Both the position numbers and the translations under genes were made by a program. Of a DNA stretch of 64,000 nt, positions 24,001 to 36,000 are shown one piece after another. Source of the DNA: Alligator mississippiensis (taxonomy: Eukaryota; Chordata; Crocodylia; Alligatoridae); NCBI RefSeq assembly GCF_030867095.1, contig NC_081828.1:218395978-218459977 (forward strand). The letters run 5' to 3'. The notes beneath the pieces are model-generated. The model saw only the letters and a list, made by a program, of their open reading frames with translations, was not told where the DNA came from and did not search any database. Each line of letters opens with the position of its first letter. The first letter of the stretch is position 1.

Positions 24001-27000
24001 CAAAGGGGAAGCTACTAATGGGGGAACGTGCAGGAGCGACCAATTATCAGGTGCTGCTAAGGGGGGCTGTGCTGCCTGGAGATCAAATGAAACCACAGCA
24101 GGAGATTATCCCACAGGCCAATTAACTGGAGTTTGCTGCATCATTGCACCTCTCCGAGGCCGAGGATTTAGGCAGATCATTGGGCGAGTGCCTGTGATAT
24201 CACGTTGCATCACATCCGGCCACACATGATGCCCAATCTGAGCTCCTGGTCCACGGATGAGGTTTCCTGGGGGGCTTTTGGCACAAGGGTGGGATGAAGG
24301 GGAGGCCACAGGGTCTGTAGCAAGAGGCTGCAGCTGCTCCAGCCTCGTGCTCCTGCTCTGGCTGGGAGCATGACAGTCTGCTTGGGGGGCAGACCACAAC
24401 CAGCACCCAGGGACCCCAGTCTTCTGCAGCCCAAGGACAAGGTTCCCCCTGGGTGAAAGTTGCTATGGGACTGGTCTCACTCCCGCTGCCTCCATGCGCT
24501 GCTCTGGTAGCATGTAGGGACCATTAACAACCAGCAGGCATTGGGGTGAGCTCCCCAATGCAGGTACAACATTTCCCTTGCAAACCCTGGCGTAGCTGGG
24601 AGGTTGGGGGTGGGAGGAGGCAAACCCATGGCTCCTGGTGCTTAGAGGACAGGAGTGAGGCAGCGTCTCAACCTGCAACAGGAGCGAGAGCAGCCCTGAC
24701 TCTAGAGGATGCCGAGATGCAGCAAAGCTGAGCATCCTGGGATGCATGAGTGGGAGCTTTGCCAGATGGAGGGCAGCGATTCTCCCCCTCTATTCAGCAC
24801 TGGGGAGGCAACATCTGGAGTCCTGTGTCCAGTTTTGGGCCCCCACTACAGAAAGGATGTGGACACATTGGAGAGAGTCCAGTGGAGGGCAACAAAGTGA
24901 TTGGGGAGCTGGGGGACAGGACTGGTGAGGAGCGGCTGAGGGAATTGGGCTGATTTAGTCTGCAGAAGAGGAGACCGAAGGGGATTGAGGAGCAGCCTTC
25001 ACCTCCCTGCAGGGGGGCTGCACAGAGGATGGAGCTGGGCTGGTCTCAGTGGGGGCAGATGACAGCACAAGGAGCAATGGGCTCAAGCTGCAGCAAGGGA
25101 AGTTGAGGTTGGATATTAGGAAAAAACTTTCTCTCAAGGAGGATGGTACAACACTGGAATAGGGTACACAGAGAGGTGGTAGGGTCTTCATCCTTGGAGG
25201 TGTTTAAGACCTGGGCAGACAAAGCCTTGGCTGGGATGACGTTGTTGGAGCTGGTCATGCTTGGAGCAGGGGTTGGACTAGATGTGACCTCCTGAGAGCC
25301 CTTCCACCGTCACTGTCAGTGATTCGAGGAAGTTTCATGTCCAGCGTCCTCCTCCTCTTGCTGGCGCAGATCCACCCAGCAAGCGGGGGCGATGGCTCTG
25401 CTGCCTTTGGGGTTCCCTCCGGGCAGTGGGAACCCCCTGTTCCCTTGTAAAGCGGAGTGGGGGTCCATGAAATCACAACCATGCATGAAGGCCCCTTGCC
25501 TTTGCAGGAGAAGAACGGGCTTTCCCAGGGGATTACCCAGACGCAGATGTGCCCTGGGACCTGGGGCAGGTGGAGGAGGACGGGTCCCCCCCCGGCACCC
25601 AGGAAGGTAGGAAGTTTCCAGGTGTGGGACAGATCCAGCAGTGGATGGGTCACCACGTGGGGCTTCCCATGACCTTCCCCATGTCTCACGCAGGGGAGCC
25701 GCAGGGCAGCCTGCATCTCAGCGCCCTGATGAAGCTGGTGAAGGAGATCCCCGAGTTCCTCTTCGGGACCTCCAAGGCCCCCGCAGACCCAGCCGAGGCT
25801 GCCGGGAGCAGCGATGCCGCGACGAGCACTGAGCCTGCTGGCGGTAAGAGCATGCTGCCAACCCAGCCGCGTTGCAGAAGCCTCTGGCCAGGCTGGTTCT
25901 TGCATCCCCTGGCGAGCCCCGGGTCAGGCTGACGGGATGCATGCACCAGCTGAGCCAGCGCTCAGCCGCGAGCCCAGGCTGACCCTGGCCGTGTTTGTGC
26001 AGTAAAAACAGAGGAGCCCCCTGAGACCCCTCACCCCCCTGGCCTGGAGAGCGGGGCAATGGATGTGGCTCTCAGCTGGCCCAGCCACCCAGATACCCCC
26101 GCCAGCTCCGTGTCCACCAGCAGCGCAGAAGGCAACGAGCGGGGATCTCCCCCGGGGAGCCTGTATGCAGGTGAGTCATGGGAGCACTAGTCGGGGTGAT
26201 GGTCTGGGGCACAAGGGGCTAAGAGCTGCTGGGGTAGCTTGGCACGTGCCAGGCATGATACCGTCTCGGGCATCTGAAGGGCAGTGGAAAGGTTTAGACT
26301 TGAGGATGTGGGCGTAAGGTCATGATGCTGGTGTGAAGGTGGAGTGGCAGACAACACAAACCCCTACCCCAGGGTAACTCTTCCTAGTTTGGTGGCAAAT
26401 TACCCTGGGAGAAATGGAGAGAAACCTCTGCGGGGGCAAGTCACACTGGCTGATAGGGTCCAGATGTCAGTGACTGTGGGGTAAATACATGCATGTGCAC
26501 ACCCGGAGATAATCTACCCCTGTTGGGTTGCATCCATCTACATCTCTGGAGGACCACACCGATGCCATGAGAGGGCTCAGCCCATGAGGTTTCCCACGGG
26601 ACCCAAACTGCCCCACGGTCCCCACTGTCTGGGACATTCAGTGGGGTTTACTGGAGGAGACCAGCTCTCAACTGAACTTAATTGGCTCCAGGCCCATCTC
26701 CTTGCCCCGTCCTGCTTATGCCTCCACACCTGCTAATATTGATCTCAATGTGGACCTAGACATACCGATGGAGAACAGCCCTCTCCAGGGTCTGCTGAAC
26801 TGCCTGAAGGAGATACCCACCCACCTCAGTGACATGCAGGGAGACAGGGGACAGACGAGGCTGGAGATGGAGACAAGGGCCTGGCAAGCCACCGGTGAGC
26901 TCAAGGGTGTTTCTACCACGCTGTACAAGACAGGCAGTGTCTCACGGGGTGTGGGATGCTTGTCCCCCTGTTCGGGGTCAGACTGACACCACATTTAGGG

Positions 27001-30000
27001 GCAGGAAGGAATTTTACCCCCTGGTCAGACTGGTCTGGACTATGCTCTGTAGCAGGGGCATGGCCTCTGCCTGGGTATTGCCAACCTTTTTATAGAGGCA
27101 GGACCTTGGCTGCCGCAGTCGCCCTGCTTTCCCCGTGGCAGGTTCGGGTGTGCTGCCCGGTGCTGTGTTAGGGTTGACGGTCGTCTTATGCAGCATTTAG
27201 ATGATGGTTTGTCTGGGTTTATGCAGCATTTAGATGATGTTACAGCTCTTCCCCTACCATCCATGGGCGGATGGGCATGCCCACAATAACCACTACATAT
27301 ATATTGCCATACTATGTTCTTCCCATGCTATGTCCCCCGCAGTGCTTGACTCGGTGCAGGTGAGGTCTCAGAGGGCAGCCCTGGGGCACAGGACATGGTT
27401 TCAGACATGCCACTAATTAGGAAATTAGCTAGGAACAAACTCTGTGTGTCCTGCTGGAGGATGAGCCACTGACCCCCTGCCCCGGCACTGTCCAGGGAGC
27501 AATGACAGCTGCAGGACGGGGGCTGATCCATGGCCTGTATCAGCCGTGAAGACTGAGGTGATGGCAGAGAGCTCCCCACTCCAAAGTCTGGAGAACTGTT
27601 TGAGGGACCTGGCTGCTGCGGAGAGGCCCAGTCATCCTGGCACACCTGAGAGCAGCCCCTGCAATGGCAGCTCCAGGCAGGAGCAGGAGCAGGTGCAGGT
27701 GCAGAGGAGCCTGGAGCTGAGGGCGGGGAGATGCCCCAGTGAAGGTATGGTACACCTGGGCAGAGCTGGGCCTGGCCCGTCTCCCGCTGGAGGCAGGGGG
27801 ATGGCTCCTCTGGACCTTGGGGACCCTGGGGCTGGAGGCAGTTTGCACAGCTCTGCAATCACGGCATGGTGCCCGGGGTGGGGATCATCTTGGAGTAAAC
27901 ACCGTAGAGGCTGACAATGGATGTTCCTTTGCAACGCCGGTTTCTGCTCCAGAGCTGGCCCATCTGTTCCTGCATCTCAGGCATTTGCCAAGCGTCTGGA
28001 AGCTGGAGAGTTGTGTCAGGAGACTGGAGGGTGTCATGGCATCAGAGGGGGTGGCACAAAGCCCTTGGCGTGAGATTCGGTTTGTGCCCCATGCCCAGCC
28101 CAGCAGTTTTCCCTCACCATGATGCCAGTCACAGCAGGTTTCCTCTGTCCATGCCCTGAGTGCCACCTGCGTTCTGGGGGCCGCAGGATGAATTGCACCC
28201 CTGAAAAGCCTCCCCTTGAAGCCTCAGCCCCTGTGGGGTTTGCAGTGCTGTAAGGAGGCATTGAAACCCCCAAATGTGTCTGTTCCAGTGCAAGCTGCGG
28301 CAGGCACCCCTGATACCATGAGTGACCAACCCGGAGACAGACAGGGTCGTCCCAGCTCATCCAGCAGTGCGGAGGGAGAGAGGGAGCAGAGGGGGCTGCC
28401 ACGATGCCAGGAAGGTGGGCTGCAACTCTTGCATCCGCACCCTTTGCGGGCACGAAAACAAGGGTTGTGGCTGCCAGGCTGGGGGAGGCTGGATTGGAGG
28501 TGTCGGAGGCCCCAGAAGAGCCCCAGGATGTGGGAGGGATGTGGGGGGATCCCTTGGTAGCAGCCCAGGCTAGGGTGGCGACTGGGCTCTGCCAATGCTT
28601 CTGCTGGCACCAGGCTGCAGGGTCCCGGCGAGAGGGTCTTGCCCCTGCGCTCAGGGGCAGACTGATGCTGCATTGGGGGCAAGAAGGGATTTTACCCCCT
28701 GGTCAGACCGGTGCAGGCTAGCGGGGGGTTGCTTTCCCCTGTAGCAGGGGCACAGCTTTGGCTTGGGATCTCTCAAGCCTATATTAACAAACTTTTATAG
28801 AAGTCGGATGTTGGCTGCCACGGTCCTCCTTCTTCTCCTGGGGCAGGTTCGGGTGTGATGCCTGGTGTTGTGTCAGGGTTGGCGGTAGTTTAACCAAGAG
28901 TTTAGAGGATGGGTTTGTGTGGGCTGGTTTGGGGATCCTGCCTCAGGCTGGGGTTGGACTCGGTGTGACCTCTGGAGCTCCCTTTCAGCCCCACTTCTCT
29001 AGGATTTCTCTGATTTCTCTACGATCAGACAGGGCTGCCTTTCAGGGCCGGGCATAAGCTCTCAGCTGCGTGGGTCTTCGGGGTTGGGAGCACATGAGGA
29101 GGGGACAAGGATGTGGGACCCGGTCTCTCTGCTGCCGGGTGCTGGTGACGGAGCCACCCGCCTCGGTGGGCTCTGCAGATCACGCCGGGACTGTGTTTGT
29201 GTGTGCCCAGCAGCTGTGCCGGCTGAGGAGAGCCCCTTGCAAGGCCTGCTCAACTGCCTGAAGGAAATCCTCGTCCGTGCGCCCCGGTGTCCCCCCTCGC
29301 CGCCCAGCAGGGCAGTCAGTGGCAGGGCTCCAGGGGAGAGCCTCCCATCCCTTCATGGTGAGTGCATGGCACCTTATTATTAGGATGTGGACTTGCCATC
29401 CTTGGAGGTGTTTAAGACAAAGCCTTGGTGGGATGATGCAGTTGGGGCTGGTCCTGCTTGGAGCAGGGGTTGGATTGGATATGACCTCCTGAGGTCCCAT
29501 CCAACCCAAATTTTCTATGAGTCTATGATTTTCTATTCTGTTTAAGAACAAAGCAGAACCAAATAGTACTGCTGGAACACACACTCACTCGCTAGATTAT
29601 ACATGAAGTTTAAAAAACACACCACAAACTAGGCAACAAAATAGTCCAAACAGCCCAAAGATATTGTGTCATTAGTCCCAGAGTCGTTAGTTCAATGCGC
29701 ACCTCCTGCTTGGATTCATTAAAACATCTAGCCTCTGTGTGCGTCTTGACGGTGCCTCCAATCCTTCCGGGCCAGTCATTTTTACACCTGAGCTAGTATC
29801 CCCCCAGCTTCGCTCAGTCTGCAGGGCTGTGAATCACATGTCTTCCCATGGGAGCAGCCTGAGTCTTTTACATCACGGCTTCATCTCTTTCCTCTGCCCT
29901 TCGCTGGGTCCCGCGACCTCCTCTCTCCTCTTTTTCTGTGACCATTTTGGTTCACACAGTGGGCTTAAACCAGAGCACGTATTTCACCCGGGGTCGCGCT

Positions 30001-33000
30001 GTGGCTGGATCTGCTGTTTCCCAGCCCCGAGGAAGGGCATGCCTCATCTGAGCTATCTCCCAGCTGCACAGTTGTCCCAATGAGGCTGAACAAACCCTGC
30101 CTGTGGCCCAGGTGAATGCTGAGCAAGGTGGGAATACACCCTTGCTCTGAGCCTGCTTTGCTGCTGGACCTGATTCTGCCTTTTTTCTTGCAGTGAAGAC
30201 AGAAGCAGCCTTGGGAGCTCCCCACGGCCCCGGGAGCCACCGGGCCCTGGCATCCTGCAGCACCTCCACGGGCCGGGCAGCAGGACAGCGGTGCCTGGAG
30301 ACCCTGGGCAGGAGCTGCTGGGGGGAAGGTGAGTCTGGGGCTGGCTGGAAATATGCCAACCACAGGAGTTTCCGCTGGAAAATCCCCCATTGCCCAAACC
30401 GAGATACCACGGTAGTGCACCCCGGTTCCTACACCCTTCTGTTGGGAGGCAGGTGGGTTTGTACCTGCTCGCCCAGCCTCCTGGGTCCCTGCAGTGAAGC
30501 CGGGGAGCCCGGAGCTGGGCTGGGCAGGGGACATCCCTGTCTGCCCTGACTCGGGGGTCTCCCAGCCTTGCTGACCTCAGAGCGGGGCAGGGAAGCCGCA
30601 TTGGGGTGCCGCTGTCCTCAGGGGCCCAGGGGCAGAGGAGACCGTGCCCTGGGTGCTGTCCTGGCTGTCTCCACCATGCAGGGGCAGGGCTGAGGGTCCG
30701 GCTTGTTCCCAGGTGCAGTGAAGACCGAAGGCAGCGCAGCGCATTCCCCGCCCCGGGGCCCGTCCAGCGGCTGGACAGAAGCACGTCGGCTTGGTGAGCC
30801 CACGCAGCCATGGGGAGGAGAGGAGCCGGGAAGGGGCGTCATTGCGGGGTTGTGGCAAGGAGGGATTCCCCCGCAGGCAGGGAAGAGGGACGGGGCCACA
30901 GCCAGGCTCACCCAGCCAGGCCTGGCTTCCAATATGGGTGGAGCGTGGGGCCAGGCTCTCATCTAGCAGGTCTCCAGGGCCTGTGAAGGGGTGAGGGCAG
31001 CAGCGACGGTGGGAGATGCGCTGAGTGGGACCATGCAGAGTTCAGGCGGTGCCTGGGGCTAGCGGGAATGCAGCCAGGACCGACTGCCCAGGGCAGGGGC
31101 CACCTGGCACCCACCCCCCAGCCTCTGTCTGGCCCCCCCAGACTCACCATCTCCTGCCCCCAGCACCTCTACCCTGCCCTGAGCTCCTGGCCAGGCCTGG
31201 ACCCAGGCAGGGGACGGTATCCACAGATCAAACAACCCCGCAGCAGCAAACGGGGCTTGGGCTGGGACAGCTGAACTCAGAAGGAGACTTGCAGGTCCCC
31301 CCCATTAGCACAAGTGCAGCCCGTGGACCTGTGCCAGTCGTGGGCTGGTCACTGGCTTGCAGGGAGCAAAGCCCTTTGCATGGAAGTCTGCAGGCATTTG
31401 GACGTGCCCTTGCCCACTCACACCCATTCACCACGGTGGTGCAGCCCGGAGAGCCTGCCGATAGCAACCTGAGCCATAGAGCTTGGGAGTCCCATCTGCT
31501 GATATTATGCCCATTGCTTCTGTAGTGAAAACAGAGGCCGGGACGGAGGATGCCACCTGGCAGAGCCGGCTGCAATGCTCGGAGCATGCGGCTGCATGCA
31601 GGCCCTGTGCCCCCAGTGCCCTGCCTGGCCCTGTCTCTCCCCACAGCCCGGATGGGGACAAGGCACTGTGGAGGGTGCCACTGGGGCCCTGGCACTTGTA
31701 CCCTCAAGGTAGGGATGGTGCTGGCTCACGGGGGCAGTCCTGGGTGCCATGGGGTTGTAGCAGTGAGGATGTGGGGTCAAGCGTGACCCCTGGAGAAGAT
31801 GGGCTGGAGCCTGGGGGCATCCCTGAGGACATGCTGTGTGTTGGGGGCTCCGGACAGGTGGGCGGACACGCCAGACCTACGCTGGGATCTGTGCTATTTC
31901 TGAAGCAGAGCCGACTCCGGGGACCAGCCCTCTCCATGGCCTGGTGAACTGCCTGAAGGAAATACCCGTCCCCAGCGCCAGTCTGTCCAGCCTGGCCGGA
32001 GCTGAGGCAACACCGATGAGAGCATGGCCTGGAGAGGGTGAGTCCCAGTGTGTGCACAGCTCTGTCCCTACCAGGGCCGTGGGCACCCGTGCACAGACAC
32101 ACACGGCCTCTTGGGATTGTGATCTGCACACACGTGGCTTCCCAGCACTGCGGTGCAGTAACCCGCTATTGTAGGGGTCTTGCCTTGTGCAGGGCTGACA
32201 CACTCAGGTGCAAGGGAGAGGTGCTAACCACACAGCCCCTGCTAACCTGTGGCTTCAGCACCTACTACCCTTCACTAGTTGCTTCTCCAGGCAGCCCAAC
32301 TCAGAAGCGTGGCCTTCCCCTCCTGCTTGGTGTCCTCCCGGGGCCATGGTGCTTCTCCCAACTCGCCTTCCCCTTGCTCACCTCTCCTGGGTGCTTGGGT
32401 GGCCGTCCCCTGACGTGTACAAAGTCACTGGGGAGGGGGCTGGTGAGGCCCTGGGGTCACGCACTGTGGTTCATGCCTTATCCCCCCACAGCCAGCCCCT
32501 CACCTCCAAATGGAGTGAGCGTGGCTTCACAGGCAGGGATGCTTGGCTGTGACAAGCTGGCGGGTCACTGGATGCAGTGGTATAAATGTTACGTCTGTTC
32601 ATGCCTGTGTTTCTTGGAGGTTTCCGGGGCTCAGAGCCTCGGAGAAGCCCTGGCTGCCTCCAGAGCTTGGGTCTGTGCTTTGTGTGAGCAGACGTCAGTG
32701 CTGAGAGCTCGCCGCTGCGGGGCCTGGAGAACTGCCTGAAGGACATCCCCATCGCCCAGCCGCGCCAGGTCCACCTGCCGGTCTGCCTCCCCTGCGGCAG
32801 CCCCTTGCAGCGGCCTCCCGGGATGGCGTGGAGGTCACTGGGAGAAGGTCAGTGGCACTGCTACAGCAATGCCAGTCAGCTAAAGCACTGGGGCTTTAAC
32901 CCTGGAGAAGCCAGGGCTGCAAGCACCACGGCTTTGCTCCACTTCTATGGTTATAGGAGCATGCTGAGATAACCCTCACATCCTGACAACTTCCACCGTA

Positions 33001-36000
33001 TCACTGGACACAAGGCTATGAATGTTATGTCTGTCCATGCTCGCATTTCCGTCTCCCAGCCGGGAAGCAGGGCACCAATCTGAGAGGTGGCACCGCAGTG
33101 TTTTGGGATAAATCCGGCTAGACTTGCAGGCAGTCCCCCAGCTGCCCCGTTAGCTCTCCCATAAAGGTAAAACTACCCAAGGCAAGGGCTGGTTAGCAGA
33201 GAGGCAGAGGCCTGATCTGATCCTGCCCATGGAAATTGTAGCATTGCCCCCGCTGCACCGACCCCAGGCTCCGTGAGCTGAAACGGGAGCAGTGAGACCC
33301 CGGCTGTACGCGGCGAGTGTACCTTGGCCCCAGGTCCATTTGGGCTGGTGAGGAGACACAAGGAGAATGACCCTCCGCTGAAGCAGGGGAGCCGTTGGGT
33401 TTTGGGTCTGGCTTCCGTGGGGGCAAAACCCAGTGGTGTCTAGCATGCAGCTCTGTGGGCGAGATTATGTGCCATGGGGTCTGCAATCGCAGGGACCTGC
33501 AGGGCATGGTAGTGGCTTTGCCTTAGGCTGGAGAAATGCTGGCCTCTATAACTAGCCAGGCACACGATTCCCCGTGGGGTTTTGCCCAACCCAATACGGT
33601 TAGCCCTAGTGTAGGATGGCAGCTGGGGGTATCTGTGGGAGATACCCTCCGTGGAGAAGTTTTCCAGAGAAGGTATCTGAATTAGACCGGCTTCATGCAG
33701 CATTCCCACCTGTCTTCCAGCCGGGGGTGAGGAGTGGGTCCATCCAGAGCTGGTCTCTTCAGAGCAAAGGGTTTTGGTTATCCCTGAGGTCACCTCAGCA
33801 GAGTGACACAAGAGCTGAACTCGGGTTCAGCATCCCTGGGTCTGTGGCTGCAGGGACTGGACTAGGAGCAACCGCTTCCAGCTGCAGCAGGGGAAACTGA
33901 GGCTGGAGATGAGGAGCTTCCTGACTCAGAGCAGGGTCCTGCCTGGAGGAGTTATGAAGTCTCCATCCTTGGAAGTTTTCAAGAGCAGGTTGGACAGACA
34001 CAGGGATCTGCCGTGAGCAAAGCGGGGACCGGGTGCCCTCCTGAGGTCCCTTCCAGCCCGATTTCCTATGATCCTAGGCTCCTGCCAGGCAAACAGAGTG
34101 GATAGGCAGAGACAGGCTCTCCCCGCTGCCTTGACAGTGTGATGCCGGGGGAAATGGAGCTGAGGCAGGCTTTCGTGTGCTGTGAGTTGCTGGCTTCACC
34201 TGTGCTCTTCATACAGACCTCGGTGCCGAGACCTCCCCGCTCCAGGGCCTGGAGAACTGTCTGAAGGAAATCCCCGTGGCTGTCCACAGCCGATGCGTCA
34301 CTCCCGCCAGCAGATCCTCGGTAGGCAGCACGCCGGAGGGACACAGGGGGCCTGAGCTGGCCACGCGGCCCCTGAAAGCTGAAGGTACGAGAAGACATTG
34401 AGCGGGGTCAGCTTGGCGATGCTGGGCATCCCCAGACAGCTGCAGTACAGCCTGGTGGGGGGTCTTTGGTATGAGCTTTGCTGGCCCTTGTGCACTGGCT
34501 GTCAATGAATGTCAAGTGGGTTTTCACTAAGGGGCCTAGCCACCACCACCACCTGAAGGGGAGAGGTTGAGAGGACTGGGCTGATTGAGTCTGCAGAAGA
34601 GAAGACCGAGGTGGGATTGAACAGCAGCCTTCACCTCCCTGCAGGGGGTTGCAAAGAGGATGGATCTGGGCTGGTCTCAGTGGCGGATGACAGGACAAGG
34701 AGCAATGGGCTCAAGCTGCAGCAAGGCAAGTTGAGGTTGGACATTAGGAAAAACTCTCACTGGGAGGGTGGTGAAGCACTGGCACCGGCTCCCGGAGAGG
34801 TGGTAATTGATTCACCCCATGCAGTCCACTCCTGCAGTCAGGTCCCTGGAAGGTGACTTGCCATGGCAAGACAGCCATGGGCAGAGAGCAATATCCGACT
34901 CTACAAGACACGTGAGAGCTGATGTGGAGACATGCACTCACCATGAAGGGATGGGAGGCTCTCCCCTGGAGCCCTGCCGCTGGCTGCCCTGCTGGGCGGC
35001 GAGGGGGGACGCCGGGGTGCACGGACGAGGATTTCCTTCAGGCAGTTGAGCAGGCCTTGCAAGGGGCTCTCCTCGGCCGGCACAGCAGCTGGGCACACAC
35101 AAACACAGTCCCGGCGTGATCTGCAGAGCCCACCGAGGCGGGTGGCTCTGTCACCAGCACCCGGCAGCAGAGAGACCGGGTCCCACATCCTTGTCCCCTC
35201 CTCGTGTGCTCCCAACCCCGAAGACCCACGCAGCTGAGAGCTTATGCCCGGCCCTGAAAGGCAGCCCTGTCTAATCATAGAGAAATCAGAGAAATCCTAG
35301 AGAAGTGGGGCTGAAAGGGAGCTCCAGAGGTCACACCGAGTCCAGCCCCAGCCTGAGGCAGGATCCCCAAACCAGCCCACACAAACCCATCCTCTAAACT
35401 CTTGGTTAAACTACCGCCAACCCTGACACAACACCAGGCATCACACCCGAACCTGCCCCAGGAGAAGAAGGAGGGCTGCGTCAGCCAACATCCAACTTCT
35501 ATAAAAGTTTGTTAATATAGGCTCGAGAGATCCCAAGCCAAAGCTGTGCCCCTGCTACAGGGGAAAGCAACCCCCCGCTAGCCTGCACCGGTCTGACCAG
35601 GGGGTAAAATCCCTTCCTGCCCCCAGTGCAGCATCGGTCTGCCCCTGAGCGCAGGGGCAAGACCCTCTCGCCGGGACCCTGCAGCCTGGTGCCAGCAGAA
35701 GCATTGGCAGAGCCCAGTCGCCACCCCAGCCTGGGCTGCTACCAAGGGATCCCCCCACATCCCTCCCACATCCTGGGGCTCTTCTGGGGCCTCCGACACC
35801 TCCAATCCAGCCTCCCCCAGCCTGGCAGCCACAACCCTTGTTTTCGTGCCCACAAAGGGTGCAGATGCAAGAGTTGCAGCCCACCTTCCTGGCATCGTGG
35901 CAGCCCCCTCTGCTCCCTGTCTCCCTCCGCACTGCTGGATGAGCTGGGAGGTCCCTGGAAAGACTGTGGGGCCAGGGTCAGATGAGACCCTTTAGCAAGG

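Larger units (their letters stand above)
28350..29368 (+). repeat. Inverted duplication, left arm (native copy)
   Basis: These 1019 bases are repeated in reverse complement at 34,931-35,949. Base-by-base comparison finds 24 mismatches and no gaps (97.6% identity). The arm includes the last 65 bases of exon 9, intron 9 with its CR1-like repeat, all of exon 10, and 11 bases past the exon 10 donor. It is judged native because exon 9 continues leftward across the boundary with an intact acceptor. Confidence 0.97.

Noticed and set aside
27953-28122. Possible extra KRBA1 exon after CTGCTCCAG reading ELAHLFLHLRHLPSVW
   Set aside because: The frame is open but reaches a stop without a donor in phase 1. 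Similarity to the repeat is too weak.
30517-30570. Exon-like VKPGSPELGW after CCCTGCAG
   Set aside because: It looks like a decayed VKTE exon, but the frame runs to a stop without a donor in phase.
33721-33830. Possible KRBA1 exon after GTCTTCCAG reading AGGEEWVHPELVSSEQ
   Set aside because: No phase-1 donor occurs before the stop codon, and no repeat or VKTE motif is present.
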